From positions 1 through 64,000 of the forward strand of contig NZ_JAMBPP010000015.1 of assembly GCF_023369855.1 (NCBI RefSeq): a stretch of 64,000 nt of DNA. The letters run 5' to 3'. The stretch comes from Actinotalea alkalitolerans (GTDB lineage Bacteria > Actinomycetota > Actinomycetes > Actinomycetales > Cellulomonadaceae). Numbering within the stretch: position 1 is the first letter of the stretch; each line of letters opens with the position of its first letter. Below are positions 56,046 through 64,000 of the stretch, piece by piece. A program made the position numbers and the translations under genes. Under the pieces are notes generated by a model. That model was not told the DNA's origin, made no database searches, and saw only the letters and a program-made list of their open reading frames with translations.

Positions 56046-57656
56046 TCAGCGGAGCCGCACGCCGACCTGGCCGTCGGCCGTGCGAGGTCGGACGGGCACC
56101 AGCACACCGACCATGTCCCCCTCGTCGTCCTGGACCTCCAGGACCGCGGCCCAGACCACCCGCGGGTCGGAAGAGACCACCAGCACGCCGGCTGCCGTCT
56201 CGCCGTCCTCGACCACCGCAGACACCGGGAGCGCGAGCGTGGAGTCGGCAGCGATGCTGCGCCGGACCGGCTCCCCCAGCCTCCCGTCGGTGCCCACGAC
56301 CTGGACGGTGACCTGGGCCGGGCCGGTTCCGCCGACAACCCCGATCGTGAGGCTCGCGCGGGGACCCACGGGCAGGGCGAGGGGCCCAGAGACCCCCGGC
56401 TCGACGCTGGCCGGCCAGGCCCGTTCCACCGGCCGCTGCGCACTCGGGGCAGGGGCCTGGCCACCGACCCCGAGGCCCCGCGTGATCAGGGCACCCGCGA
56501 CGACCGCCTGCTCGGAGTCGACGACGGCCGTGTACGCCCCTGCCGGGAGACCACCGAGCGGGAGGTCCAGGACCACCCCCGGCTCGAGCTCGACCTCCTG
56601 CGCGCCCGGGAGCTCGACCTCACCGTCAGGGCCCAGCAGCCGCACGCGGGCCGTGCCGCCGGTCGTCCCCGGGGCGAGCAGGCGCAGGACCGCCACGTCG
56701 GCACCGTCCGGCTCGGAGCCGGGGACCACGATCCCGGGGACGACCTGCTGCTGCGCCGGGGGCCGGCCGGCCACCACGTAGTCGGTCCCGGCCGGCACCA
56801 GCCCCCGCAGCTGGCTGTCCTGGAGGTAGGCCGCGACCAGCCCGCCCGAGGACTGCAGACGCACCACGATGCGCCGCTGCTCGGCGGCAACACCTTCGAG
56901 GAGCACGACGCGCTCAGCCCCGGGCGGCACCAGGAACTCGGGGGCACCGGCCACCTCGACCGGCCCGGACGGCCCCCACAGGGTGAGTCGGACGGTCGCC
57001 GGTGTGCGGCCAGGGTTCTGCAGCACGAGCCGTGCACTGGTGCCCAGGTCGGTCCCGCCACCGACCAGCCAGGTCTCGGTGGCCGAGGGCTGGCAGGCAG
57101 CAGCGACCAGACCGCGCAGGTCACCCTCGAGGGTCGTCACCGTGACCGTGCCGGCGACCCACGGGGGCACGGCGTCCTGCTCGCCCAGGGGCTCCGCGGT
57201 CAGGAGCAGGCCCTGCTCCAGGTCGGGCAGCTCGCCCACGGCAGCACCCCCGGTCGGTGCCGTGAGGTCCAGGCCGGTGGTCCCGTCGAGGTCGCCGAGG
57301 GCACGCAACGCCCCTGCGGGCCTTCCCCGCGACCCCGTCGTCGGTGCGTCCGAGGGCTCGACGACCAGGGCTGTCACGGTGGGGACCGACTCGCCGGGCG
57401 AGGGGTCGAACTGCGGGTCGTAGGAGACGTCGTCGCCCTCCTCGGGGGCGGTGGAGAGCCGCACGGGTCCCGCGCAGACCACGCTGGACCCGCCTGCGGG
57501 CACCTCGACCGTGGGCAGCGGTGTGTCGACAGGGGCGGTGGGCGGCGCGACCACCCCGGCCGCCACGACGACGCCGGTGAGGGACAGGGCGCCGAGCGCT
57601 GTGAGCGAGCGGACGAGGGCCGTGCGCGTGGCACGCGGCAGGTTGTCGTGGGTCAT
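56046..57656 (-). CDS. DUF5719 family exported protein
   Basis: 536 residues. Signal or anchor helix at about 12-35, then several beta-rich repeats rich in Gly, Ala and Val (about 60-530) without catalytic motif. Coupled to the upstream glycosyltransferase by an ATGA overlap; this pair is conserved in Micrococcales, implying a shared role in surface glycan or glycoprotein. Function unknown. Confidence 0.78.
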   Translation of the reverse strand: MTHDNLPRATRTALVRSLTALGALSLTGVVVAAGVVAPPTAPVDTPLPTVEVPAGGSSVVCAGPVRLSTAPEEGDDVSYDPQFDPSPGESVPTVTALVVEPSDAPTTGSRGRPAGALRALGDLDGTTGLDLTAPTGGAAVGELPDLEQGLLLTAEPLGEQDAVPPWVAGTVTVTTLEGDLRGLVAAACQPSATETWLVGGGTDLGTSARLVLQNPGRTPATVRLTLWGPSGPVEVAGAPEFLVPPGAERVVLLEGVAAEQRRIVVRLQSSGGLVAAYLQDSQLRGLVPAGTDYVVAGRPPAQQQVVPGIVVPGSEPDGADVAVLRLLAPGTTGGTARVRLLGPDGEVELPGAQEVELEPGVVLDLPLGGLPAGAYTAVVDSEQAVVAGALITRGLGVGGQAPAPSAQRPVERAWPASVEPGVSGPLALPVGPRASLTIGVVGGTGPAQVTVQVVGTDGRLGEPVRRSIAADSTLALPVSAVVEDGETAAGVLVVSSDPRVVWAAVLEVQDDEGDMVGVLVPVRPRTADGQVGVRLR

Positions 57657-60600
57657 CGTGGGCCTCCTCGCCGTCGCCGGACCGGGATCGCCAGCAGCCC
57701 GGCCACCCCCAGGACCAGCCCCATCAGGACGAGCCAGGGGCCACGCGCGGGCGAGTCGTGGACGAGCTCGAGCCGTCCGCCCTCGGCGCCGACCTCGAAG
57801 GCCTGCCGCCACCCGGTGTCGACCGAGCGCAGCGGACGACCGTCCAGCGTGGCCCGCCAGCTCGGGTCCGCCCGCTCCGCCAGCACCAGCAGCCGGTCCG
57901 ACGCACCGGGCTCGAGCCGGGTGCTGATCCGACCGTCGGCCGAGGGCACCGTGGTGGCCGACATCTCGTCCGGGGAGCTCACCAGCCGGGCCCACGCCAC
58001 CGTGGCGCTCCCGGCCTGCGCCCCCGCCTCGGGGGCGACCCGCCAGATGATCCCGGAACCTGTCTCGGTGACCCGCTCGAGCCCGGGGGTCGAGTCGAGC
58101 CGGCCGAGCAGCATCTCGTGCGCGGCCCGCTCCTCGGGCGTTGTCGCGGTCTCGACCTCGTCCACGAGCCCCGAGGCTGCACCCGACGGGGTCCCCGTCT
58201 GGTCCGGCTCACCGGCCTGCGTCGCGTCAGGGGTCAGCGGCGGCACCAGCACCGAGCCGACGCCCAGCGCAGCCAGCTCTGCGCCGACCTCGGGGGCCGA
58301 GCCGCTCACCAGACGGGCGACGGCCAGGGCGAGCTCCTCGGCCGCGGCGTCGGGAACGGCGGGCCCGACCTGCGGGCCGGCGCCCGGAGCGCTCAGGCCA
58401 CGGACCTGCGTGACCCTGGACAGCTCGGTGAGGCGGCGACCGTCGCCGCCGAGCAGCTCGGCGTCGGCGTGCTCGGGTCCGATCCGGAGCCTGAGCACGC
58501 GGGCGGCGGTCGGCGAGGTCTGCATCTGCCGGCCCACCGCCGGGACCACCGGCACGGAGCTGACCTGGAGCGCCTGGGCTCCGGCACCGTCGGGCGAGGT
58601 GGCCTGCCTGACCTGGCCCGCCCACGCACCCAGGACGAGCAGCGGGCCGGCGACCAGGAGCGCCGCGACAGCCGCCGCGGTCGGCTGGCGCCACCCGAAG
58701 CTGACCCGCGCCAGGGCCGTGCGGACGCCGCTGACCCCGACCAGCGCCGCAGCGAGCAGCCCGGCCAGGCACAGGCTCGTGCCGGGGCCGGCCCAGGCCG
58801 CGGTGAGAACCGTGGTCCCTTCGACCACGCCGTCGGAGACCGCCGTGACGACCCGCGCGGACACCACCGCCGCCGCCAGGCCGCAGGCAGCGACCAGCCA
58901 GCCTGCACGCACCGCCCGGGAGACCGTCCCGCCGCGCACGAGGGCGACAAGGGCGACCACGACGACCAGACCGGTGGCCACGAGCGGCAGCAGGGTCGCC
59001 GGGACACCGGTCAGTCCCGCGAGACCGGGCGGGGTCGTCGGCCATCCGAGCAGCTGTTCCCAGACAGGTCCGGCGCGCGACGCGAGCGGGAGGCCGGGGT
59101 CGGCCACGAGCACGCGCCAGGCACCGTCTGCCCAGCCCTGGACCGCGTGAACGATCATCGGGGCGTGCACGACCAACGAGGGCAGGGCGACCCACACCAG
59201 CCGGCGACGGCGACGGCGGGCGAGACCGGCGACCCCGAGCAGGCAGAGCAGGACGAACGGCAGCAGCACGGGCGCTCCCGCGGTGACCAGGACGAGCGCG
59301 AGTCCGGCACCGGCGGCCGCTGCGAGCGAGCCTTCTCCCATGGACGCCTCGTTGACCGCGACGGACGACGGGCGGTCGGCCCCCGGCCCGGGGAGCACGG
59401 CCACGACGTGGCCACCGGTGGGGAGCTCGGCGGGCGACCCGGTGAGCTCCGGCACCACCGGAGCGTGCAACGAGCCAGGCGTCACGGCGGGCGTCGAACC
59501 CTCGGTCCCGGTGTCGGCGTGCAGTCGCTGCGCACCGACCAGGCCCGACTGGACCACGTCGACGCGCGCGACGCCCAGGGCACGGGCCACCCCGAGCCCC
59601 ACCCACGGCAGGGCGACGTGGGCCAGGACCGCACCCAGCCGCCCGTCACCCAGGCCCAGGAGCAGGGCGGGGGCGGCGGTCCAGACCAGCGCGGCCCACG
59701 CCCGCAGGGCGACCGACCGGGTCGCGGCACCGGCGGCGAACCAGGCACCTGTCGCGGCCAGGACGAGAGCGCCGAGCATGACGAGGGCCGCCGCGGCCGA
59801 GGTCCCACCGGTGAGCGCGGTGAGCGGGAGCATCGCGACCAGCAGCGGGTCGGCAGGCCCCGCCTGCCCCAGACCACCCGAGACCCATCCCGACGTCGCC
59901 GCCCGCCACAGCTCGCCCAGGGTCGCGTCACCGCCCGGGATGGCCCCCCCGGCTAGGCTCCCGCCCGAGAGGACCCGCGTGATCAGCCCACCGAGCAGCC
60001 AGGCCGTGAGGGCGGACACGACCACCAGCACACCGGCGAGGGTCAGTCGTCGGCGGGACCGCAGGGCGGCCAGCTCGGCGAGCTCGAGCTCGCTCGGTGC
60101 CTGACGGTTGCGTCGTCGCTCGGCGGCGGTCATCCGTCGGTCCCGGGCCTGGCGCACGACGTCGCGCCAGGTGACCTGGAGCGGGCGCAGCGAGCGACGG
60201 GGCATCCGGCTGGTGGCACGCGCCCGGCGTCGGGCCGCGGCGATCCTGGCGGGCCGGGCGAGAACCCGCCATGGGGCACTGAGCTCACCCAGGACCAGGT
60301 GGGGCTCCTTGGTGACGAGCCGGCCGAGCGCACGGACGACACCGCTCAGCACGGCCAGCACGGCGACCACCGGGACCGCTCCGGCGGGGACTCCGGTGAG
60401 CTGGGCGTGCAGGTAGGCGGTGCGACGGGCCACCGCGGACCGACGGGCGTCCCACCCGGGGCGATGGAGGGCCGCACCGTGGGTCGGGCGGGCGAGCGAG
60501 GCCTGGGCGTGGCGCACGACGGCCGTCGGGACGACCACCACCCGGTGACCCGCCAGGCGTGCCCGCCGGCTCAGGTCGAGCCCGTCGCCGTAGGGGCCCA

Positions 60601-61291
60601 GTGCGGGATCGGGACCGCCGAGCAGGTCCCACACGTCGCGGCGGACCAGGGCCCCTGCCAGACCGACGGCCAGGACGTCCTCGCGTCCGTCGTGCTGCCC
60701 CTGGTCGACCTCGGCCTCGTCGAGGCCGGTCATCCGCCGCCCGAAGCGTGAGGTGGTCAACCCGACCTCGAGCACGCGCACCGGGTCCGCCCAGGACTGC
60801 TGCTTGCACCCGGCGATGCCGACCGAGGGGGCGATCTCGACCGCGCGGAGCAGCTCTGCCAGCGCGGTCGGCTCGGGGGCGCTGTCGTCGTGGAGCAGCC
60901 ACAACCACCCACCCGCGGCGCCCGGGGACGGCGAACCACCGGGGGGCGGCGGCGCGTCGGGTGTCGCCTCGAGAGCCGCCCGGACGGCGGCACCGAAGGT
61001 GCGGGCACCGTGGGCCTCGACCACCGACGTGCGTGAGGGGTCCGGTGGGCCCGCGGACCAGTGCTCCCCGAGGAGCTCGCCGATCCCGCCGTGCGCCTGA
61101 CCGGTGCCGAGGTCCACCGCGCCGGTCGTCCCGGGCGGGGGCGCCGCGTCGACCACCAGGACCTGCTGGGGGGCGCGCGTCTGCGCGGCCAGGGCAGCCA
61201 GGGTCTGGGGCAGGTAGTCCGTCACGCCACGGGTCACGACGACCGCCGTGACGGGCACAGCACGCGGAGCGTCGCGTCGAGCGTCAGTCAT
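57653..61291 (-). CDS. Large fused glycosyltransferase with C-terminal membrane region
   Basis: 1212 residues. Residues about 15-260 form a family 2 GT-A domain (VVVTRGVTDYLPQTL, VVDAAPPPGTTG, WLWLLHDDSAPEPTAL, then GLDLSRRARLAGHRVVVVPTAVVRH). The middle and C-terminal parts (about 310-1180) have at least ten membrane helices and an extracytoplasmic tail ending in a last helix, resembling GT-C or YfhO-type proteins. It likely makes or exports a surface polysaccharide. Only ATG 61291 fits. Confidence 0.85.
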   Translation of the reverse strand: MTDARRDAPRAVPVTAVVVTRGVTDYLPQTLAALAAQTRAPQQVLVVDAAPPPGTTGAVDLGTGQAHGGIGELLGEHWSAGPPDPSRTSVVEAHGARTFGAAVRAALEATPDAPPPPGGSPSPGAAGGWLWLLHDDSAPEPTALAELLRAVEIAPSVGIAGCKQQSWADPVRVLEVGLTTSRFGRRMTGLDEAEVDQGQHDGREDVLAVGLAGALVRRDVWDLLGGPDPALGPYGDGLDLSRRARLAGHRVVVVPTAVVRHAQASLARPTHGAALHRPGWDARRSAVARRTAYLHAQLTGVPAGAVPVVAVLAVLSGVVRALGRLVTKEPHLVLGELSAPWRVLARPARIAAARRRARATSRMPRRSLRPLQVTWRDVVRQARDRRMTAAERRRNRQAPSELELAELAALRSRRRLTLAGVLVVVSALTAWLLGGLITRVLSGGSLAGGAIPGGDATLGELWRAATSGWVSGGLGQAGPADPLLVAMLPLTALTGGTSAAAALVMLGALVLAATGAWFAAGAATRSVALRAWAALVWTAAPALLLGLGDGRLGAVLAHVALPWVGLGVARALGVARVDVVQSGLVGAQRLHADTGTEGSTPAVTPGSLHAPVVPELTGSPAELPTGGHVVAVLPGPGADRPSSVAVNEASMGEGSLAAAAGAGLALVLVTAGAPVLLPFVLLCLLGVAGLARRRRRRLVWVALPSLVVHAPMIVHAVQGWADGAWRVLVADPGLPLASRAGPVWEQLLGWPTTPPGLAGLTGVPATLLPLVATGLVVVVALVALVRGGTVSRAVRAGWLVAACGLAAAVVSARVVTAVSDGVVEGTTVLTAAWAGPGTSLCLAGLLAAALVGVSGVRTALARVSFGWRQPTAAAVAALLVAGPLLVLGAWAGQVRQATSPDGAGAQALQVSSVPVVPAVGRQMQTSPTAARVLRLRIGPEHADAELLGGDGRRLTELSRVTQVRGLSAPGAGPQVGPAVPDAAAEELALAVARLVSGSAPEVGAELAALGVGSVLVPPLTPDATQAGEPDQTGTPSGAASGLVDEVETATTPEERAAHEMLLGRLDSTPGLERVTETGSGIIWRVAPEAGAQAGSATVAWARLVSSPDEMSATTVPSADGRISTRLEPGASDRLLVLAERADPSWRATLDGRPLRSVDTGWRQAFEVGAEGGRLELVHDSPARGPWLVLMGLVLGVAGLLAIPVRRRRGGPR

Positions 61292-61323
61292 CGAGTCCCA
61301 TCATGCGCCACGCGGGCGCGACG

Positions 61324-61647
61324 TCAGACGACGCGCTTCTTGAGCTTGCGACGCTCGCGCTCGGACAGGCCGCCCCAGATGCCGAAGCGCTCGTCGTGCT
61401 CGAGCGCGTACTCGAGGCACTCCGCGCGCACCTCGCAGCCGGTGCACACCTTCTTGGCCTCACGGGTCGAGCCGCCCTTCTCGGGGAAGAACGCCTCGGG
61501 GTCGGTCTGTGCGCACAGGGCGCGCTCCTGCCACCCCAGGACCGTCTCGTCCTCCACGGTGCCGAAGAGCGGGAGCACCGGGGCGACCTCGGAGGGTCGC
61601 ACCTCGTCCGTCGGGAACACTGCGTCGTCGTCGAGCACGTTCCACAT
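61324..61647 (-). CDS. WhiB-family transcription factor (WhiB2/WhmD-like)
   Basis: 107 residues. The four Fe-S cysteines are Cys45, Cys68, Cys71 and Cys77; then GIWGGLSERERR, the turn motif that binds sigma, and a basic DNA-binding tail KLKKRVV. WhiB2-type proteins control septation. The family start near the large glycosyltransferase and manA mirrors the M. tuberculosis whiB2 locus. It has a near-consensus sigma-A promoter. Confidence 0.93.
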   Translation of the reverse strand: MWNVLDDDAVFPTDEVRPSEVAPVLPLFGTVEDETVLGWQERALCAQTDPEAFFPEKGGSTREAKKVCTGCEVRAECLEYALEHDERFGIWGGLSERERRKLKKRVV

Positions 61648-61704
61648 GGTCAGCCAGCCTCCGTGCCTTGGGTTCGCCTGCCTCTCGCGTCCGGACGAGC
61701 CGCC

Positions 61705-61804
61705 CGGGTGAAATGCATTGATGGAATTACACGCGTGTCGTACGCACTAGTCAAGCCCAGATGTGTTAGATCGCCATCCGCACGGCGCGCCGAGCGGGTG
61801 AAAT
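61705..61804. repeat. Two CGGGTGAAAT direct repeats flanking the whiB promoter
   Basis: CGGGTGAAAT occurs at 61705-61714 and 61795-61804, 90 bases apart, either side of the -35/-10 pair. They could be regulator sites. Confidence 0.35.
61726..61754 (-). promoter_or_regulatory. whiB promoter: TTGACT-N17-TGTAAT
   Basis: On the minus strand TTGACT (61754-61749) and TGTAAT (61731-61726) lie exactly 17 bases apart, the best -35/-10 match in the window. The transcript would start about 7 bases on and give a leader of about 70 bases. Confidence 0.65.
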
Positions 61805-61834
61805 CCTTACCGAGCCCGCCTCGAGGGGCACCTC

Positions 61835-61840
61835 TAGGCT
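61835..61840 (+). promoter_or_regulatory. -10 element (TAGGCT), leaderless
   Basis: TAGGCT ends 6 bases before the GTG at 61847. Confidence 0.5.
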
Positions 61841-61846
61841 GGCACG

Positions 61847-62647
61847 GTGAGCCACGCCGCCCCGACCCAGACGCTCCCCCAGCTCCTGCGGCACCTGACC
61901 GCGGACCCTGGCCGACCCCGGCTGACCTGGTACGGCCCGGGCGGCGAGCGGATCGAGCTCTCGGGTCACGTGCTGGACAACTGGGTCAGCAAGACCACCA
62001 ACCTCCTGGTCGAGGAGTACGACGTGGGACCCGGGTCGCGGGTCCGCCTCGACCTGCCGCCGCACTGGCGGGCCGTGGTGTGGGCGCTGGCCGTCTGGCG
62101 GGCCGGCGGCTGCGTGGTGATCCTCGAGGACGACGCGCCCACGACCGCCGACCTGGTCGTGACCCATCGGCCGGCCGGACCTGCCGTGCCCCCGGGCGTG
62201 GATGTCGTGGCCGTCGCCCTGCCCGCCCTGGCGCGCAGGTTCGACGGTGAGCTGCCCGCAGGAGCGGTGGACGCGGCCGCTGCGGTGATGACCTACGGGG
62301 ACCAGCTGGGATGGGTGCCGCCGGCCGACGACGCCGCGGACGCGCTGGAGCAGGCGACCGGCACCGTGACGCACGGCGGGCTCCTGACCTGGGCCGCCGC
62401 GGGTGCGACCCGCGCGGCACCCTCCTCGCCGTCAGCCGACGACGAACGGGACCAGCCTGCCCCCCGGGTGCTGCTCGAGCCGCTCCCCGGCCCGCACGGT
62501 CTCGCCGCGGTCCTCGCCTGCACGCTGCGCACCTACGCCGTCGACGGCTCGGTCGTGCTGTCCTCCCCCGAGATGGCCGCCGAGCTCGCCGCCGACCCGT
62601 CCCGCCGGTCCCGCATCGCCTCCGACGAGCGGGTCACCGACAGCTGA
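61847..62647 (+). CDS. TIGR03089 family protein (AMP-ligase-like, truncated)
   Basis: 266 residues. Resembles the first part of an AMP-binding acyl/aryl ligase (WYGPGGERIELSGHVLDNWVSKTTNLLVEE, then VWALAVWRAGGCVVIL) but stops before the ATP-binding core. TIGR03089 proteins are conserved in Micrococcales and mycobacteria with unknown role, probably not a ligase. Divergent from whiB. Confidence 0.8.
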   Translation: MSHAAPTQTLPQLLRHLTADPGRPRLTWYGPGGERIELSGHVLDNWVSKTTNLLVEEYDVGPGSRVRLDLPPHWRAVVWALAVWRAGGCVVILEDDAPTTADLVVTHRPAGPAVPPGVDVVAVALPALARRFDGELPAGAVDAAAAVMTYGDQLGWVPPADDAADALEQATGTVTHGGLLTWAAAGATRAAPSSPSADDERDQPAPRVLLEPLPGPHGLAAVLACTLRTYAVDGSVVLSSPEMAAELAADPSRRSRIASDERVTDS

Positions 62648-62669
62648 GAACCGTCGTCCGGGCAGTCGG

Positions 62670-63866
62670 TCAGGGCACGTCGGCCTGGACCACGGTTCCC
62701 GAGCCACTCACCTCGAGCGCGCCGTCCGAGGCCGGCACGAACACGCTCGCCCCGCGGGACAGGACACTCACGGAGCCGGTCGCCGTAGCGACCGTCAGCT
62801 CACCCTCCAGGCAGAGCAGGATGCGCGGACCCCGACCGGGGAGCGGGTGCGACCCGGCGTCGTCGACCGTGGTGACCGACAGCTCGAAGTCGTCGACCGG
62901 CGCGTAGAACATGCGCGTCGCCCCCCGAAAGACCTCTGGGGCGAGACGGATCGGCGGCGCGGCGACGTAGTCGACGTTCGCGAGCAGCTCGGGGACGTCC
63001 ACGTGCTTGGCCGTCAGCCCCGCACGCAGCACGTTGTCCGAGCTCGCCATGACCTCGATCGCGACCCCCTCCAGGTAGGCGTGCACCCCGCCCGCCGGGA
63101 CGAACATCGCGTCCCCGGGCTGGAGGGTCACCGGGTTGAGGAGCAGAGAGGTCACCACGCCCGGGTCTCCCGGGAAGGCGTCGGCGAGCACCATGACGGT
63201 GCGGTCCGCGCGGGGCGAGGGCGAGCCGTCCGCCAGCCGGCGGCGACAGGCCTCGGCGACCTCGCCCACCTCCTCGGCACCCGGTCGGCTGCCCGGCTCG
63301 AGCAGCCGCTCGAAGGCCGTGCGGATCCCCACGAACGACGGTTCCGCGCGCAGGATCTGCGACAGGTCGCGAGCCAGCGGGGCGTCCAGCCCCGCGAGCA
63401 GCTCGGCAGCCCGCCGTGGTGCACGGAACCCGCACAACGCCTCGAACGGGGTCAGCGCGTAGACCAGCTCGGGTTTGTGGTTGCGGTCCTTGTAGTTGCG
63501 ACCCGGGTCGCGGACGTCGATGCCCGCAGCATCCTCCGCGGCGAACCCCTCGCGCGCACGGTCGATGTGAGGGTGCACCTGGAGCGACAGCGGGCGCTCG
63601 GCCGCGATGACCTTGAGCAGGTAGGGCAGAGCAGGTCCGAACCGCGCGACCACGTCCGTCCCCAGCAGGGCGTCGGGGTCCTGGGCGATGAGGGTGTCCA
63701 GGGGCACCTCACCCGCCCCGGTCACCCCGCGGGACGGCGAGCTCGGGTGCGCGCCGAGCCACAGCTCGGCGACCGGCTCGCCGGTGACCTCGGTGCCGAG
63801 CAGGTGGGGGATCGCCGACGGTGAGCCCCACGGGTAGTCCTGGGTCGTGTTCGCGAGCGGCAGCAC
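62670..63866 (-). CDS. Mannose-6-phosphate isomerase, class I
   Basis: 398 residues from GTG 63866. Zinc ligands are visible in LSLQVHPHID and in the KPELVYAL segment; the cupin core ends with LCLEGELTV. It interconverts fructose-6-phosphate and mannose-6-phosphate, feeding ManB. GAGG is 5 bases upstream of the GTG and a -10 TACGAT lies at 63901. ORF continues to 63941, less likely. Confidence 0.92.
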   Translation of the reverse strand: MLPLANTTQDYPWGSPSAIPHLLGTEVTGEPVAELWLGAHPSSPSRGVTGAGEVPLDTLIAQDPDALLGTDVVARFGPALPYLLKVIAAERPLSLQVHPHIDRAREGFAAEDAAGIDVRDPGRNYKDRNHKPELVYALTPFEALCGFRAPRRAAELLAGLDAPLARDLSQILRAEPSFVGIRTAFERLLEPGSRPGAEEVGEVAEACRRRLADGSPSPRADRTVMVLADAFPGDPGVVTSLLLNPVTLQPGDAMFVPAGGVHAYLEGVAIEVMASSDNVLRAGLTAKHVDVPELLANVDYVAAPPIRLAPEVFRGATRMFYAPVDDFELSVTTVDDAGSHPLPGRGPRILLCLEGELTVATATGSVSVLSRGASVFVPASDGALEVSGSGTVVQADVP

Positions 63867-63900
63867 GGCGTCCTCGTCCTCGTCGGGGCATGTCGCGAAG

Positions 63901-63906
63901 ATCGTA
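63901..63906 (-). promoter_or_regulatory. -10 element (TACGAT) for manA
   Basis: TACGAT on the minus strand predicts a start about 30 bases before the GTG. Confidence 0.4.
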
Positions 63907-63977
63907 GCGAGCGACGGCGGGGGTGGGCGGGACCCGCGCACCGCGGGAACGATTCGTCAGGGATACCCGGGGTGCGA

Positions 63978-63983
63978 CAGACT
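63978..63983 (+). promoter_or_regulatory. -10-like element (CAGACT) before a partial gene
   Basis: CAGACT ends 7 bases before the ATG at 63991; the same hexamer stands before the HTH gene. Confidence 0.35.
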
Positions 63984-63990
63984 GACGGTC

Positions 63991-64000
63991 ATGCGTGGAA
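63991..64000 (+). CDS. Start of a gene cut by the window edge
   Basis: An ATG at 63991 with a CAGACT -10 seven bases upstream suggests a leaderless gene beginning M-R-G. Only three codons are visible, so its product cannot be named. Confidence 0.3.

Overview
The window is about 64 kb of very GC-rich DNA with short intergenic gaps, many 1-4 nt stop/start overlaps and GTG starts. The gene set (mycothiol-type SigR/RsrA pair, WhiB factor, fused Kgd/SucA, MtrAB-LpqB, bL37, DUF3499, TIGR03089, Rv3235-type protein) points to an actinobacterium, probably a Micrococcales member close to Cellulomonadaceae. The species cannot be fixed from sequence alone. No rRNA, tRNA, CRISPR array, prophage or insertion sequence was seen; this reads as core chromosome. 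The first ~94 bases are G/C homopolymer and probably mark a contig edge.

Layout. 184-9025: a small lipoprotein, aldose 1-epimerase, an M15 peptidase, a tandem pair of CNNM/CorC membrane proteins, and a response regulator-histidine kinase-ABC exporter operon. 9273-16287: the giant Kgd, a GlxA/AraC-type regulator divergent from a 49-aa membrane protein, an SGNH-like protein and an isolated PilT ATPase. 16460-22457: bL37, rsrA-sigR, ferritin, DoxX, aroA, rsgA, hisN. 22515-27658: DUF6912, a MinD/CpaE-like ATPase with a SAF-domain partner, a small HTH protein, a LysM protein and an Rv3235-type protein. 27681-38825, all on the minus strand: mtrA-mtrB-lpqB-comF-hpf-ycaQ-eamA-secA. 38984-46707: a membrane module with a GPDPase-type membrane protein, DUF4129, DUF4350, MoxR, DUF58, SpoIIM and RDD. 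46787-52048: sahH divergent from a glycine betaine-type ABC transporter. 52140-64000: Trm112, phosphomannomutase, zinc ribbon, DUF3499, zincin-like protein, cell-surface glycosyltransferases, WhiB, TIGR03089 and manA. The last two blocks and the secA-mtrA block resemble in content and order the Mycobacterium tuberculosis Rv3220-Rv3265 neighbourhood.

How it fits together. Envelope growth and stress dominate: MtrAB-LpqB signalling, cell-wall hydrolysis (M15), sugar-nucleotide supply (manA, manB), glycosyltransferases, SecA export and osmoprotectant uptake. Thiol-oxidative stress is covered by SigR/RsrA and ferritin.

Regulatory highlights. (1) The sigR upstream region shows a SigR-type promoter placed to produce an N-terminally extended in-frame SigR, plus a leaderless housekeeping promoter for the short form; this parallels the Streptomyces sigRp1/p2 arrangement. 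(2) Two identical-format sites, GTTAC-N6-GTAAC, lie upstream of the cell-wall peptidase and of the betaine transporter, the two gene classes under MtrA control in Corynebacterium, while mtrAB itself lies in the same window. (3) At least a dozen genes have a TAnnnT or CAnnnT -10 element ending 6-8 nt before the start codon, so leaderless mRNA is common here.
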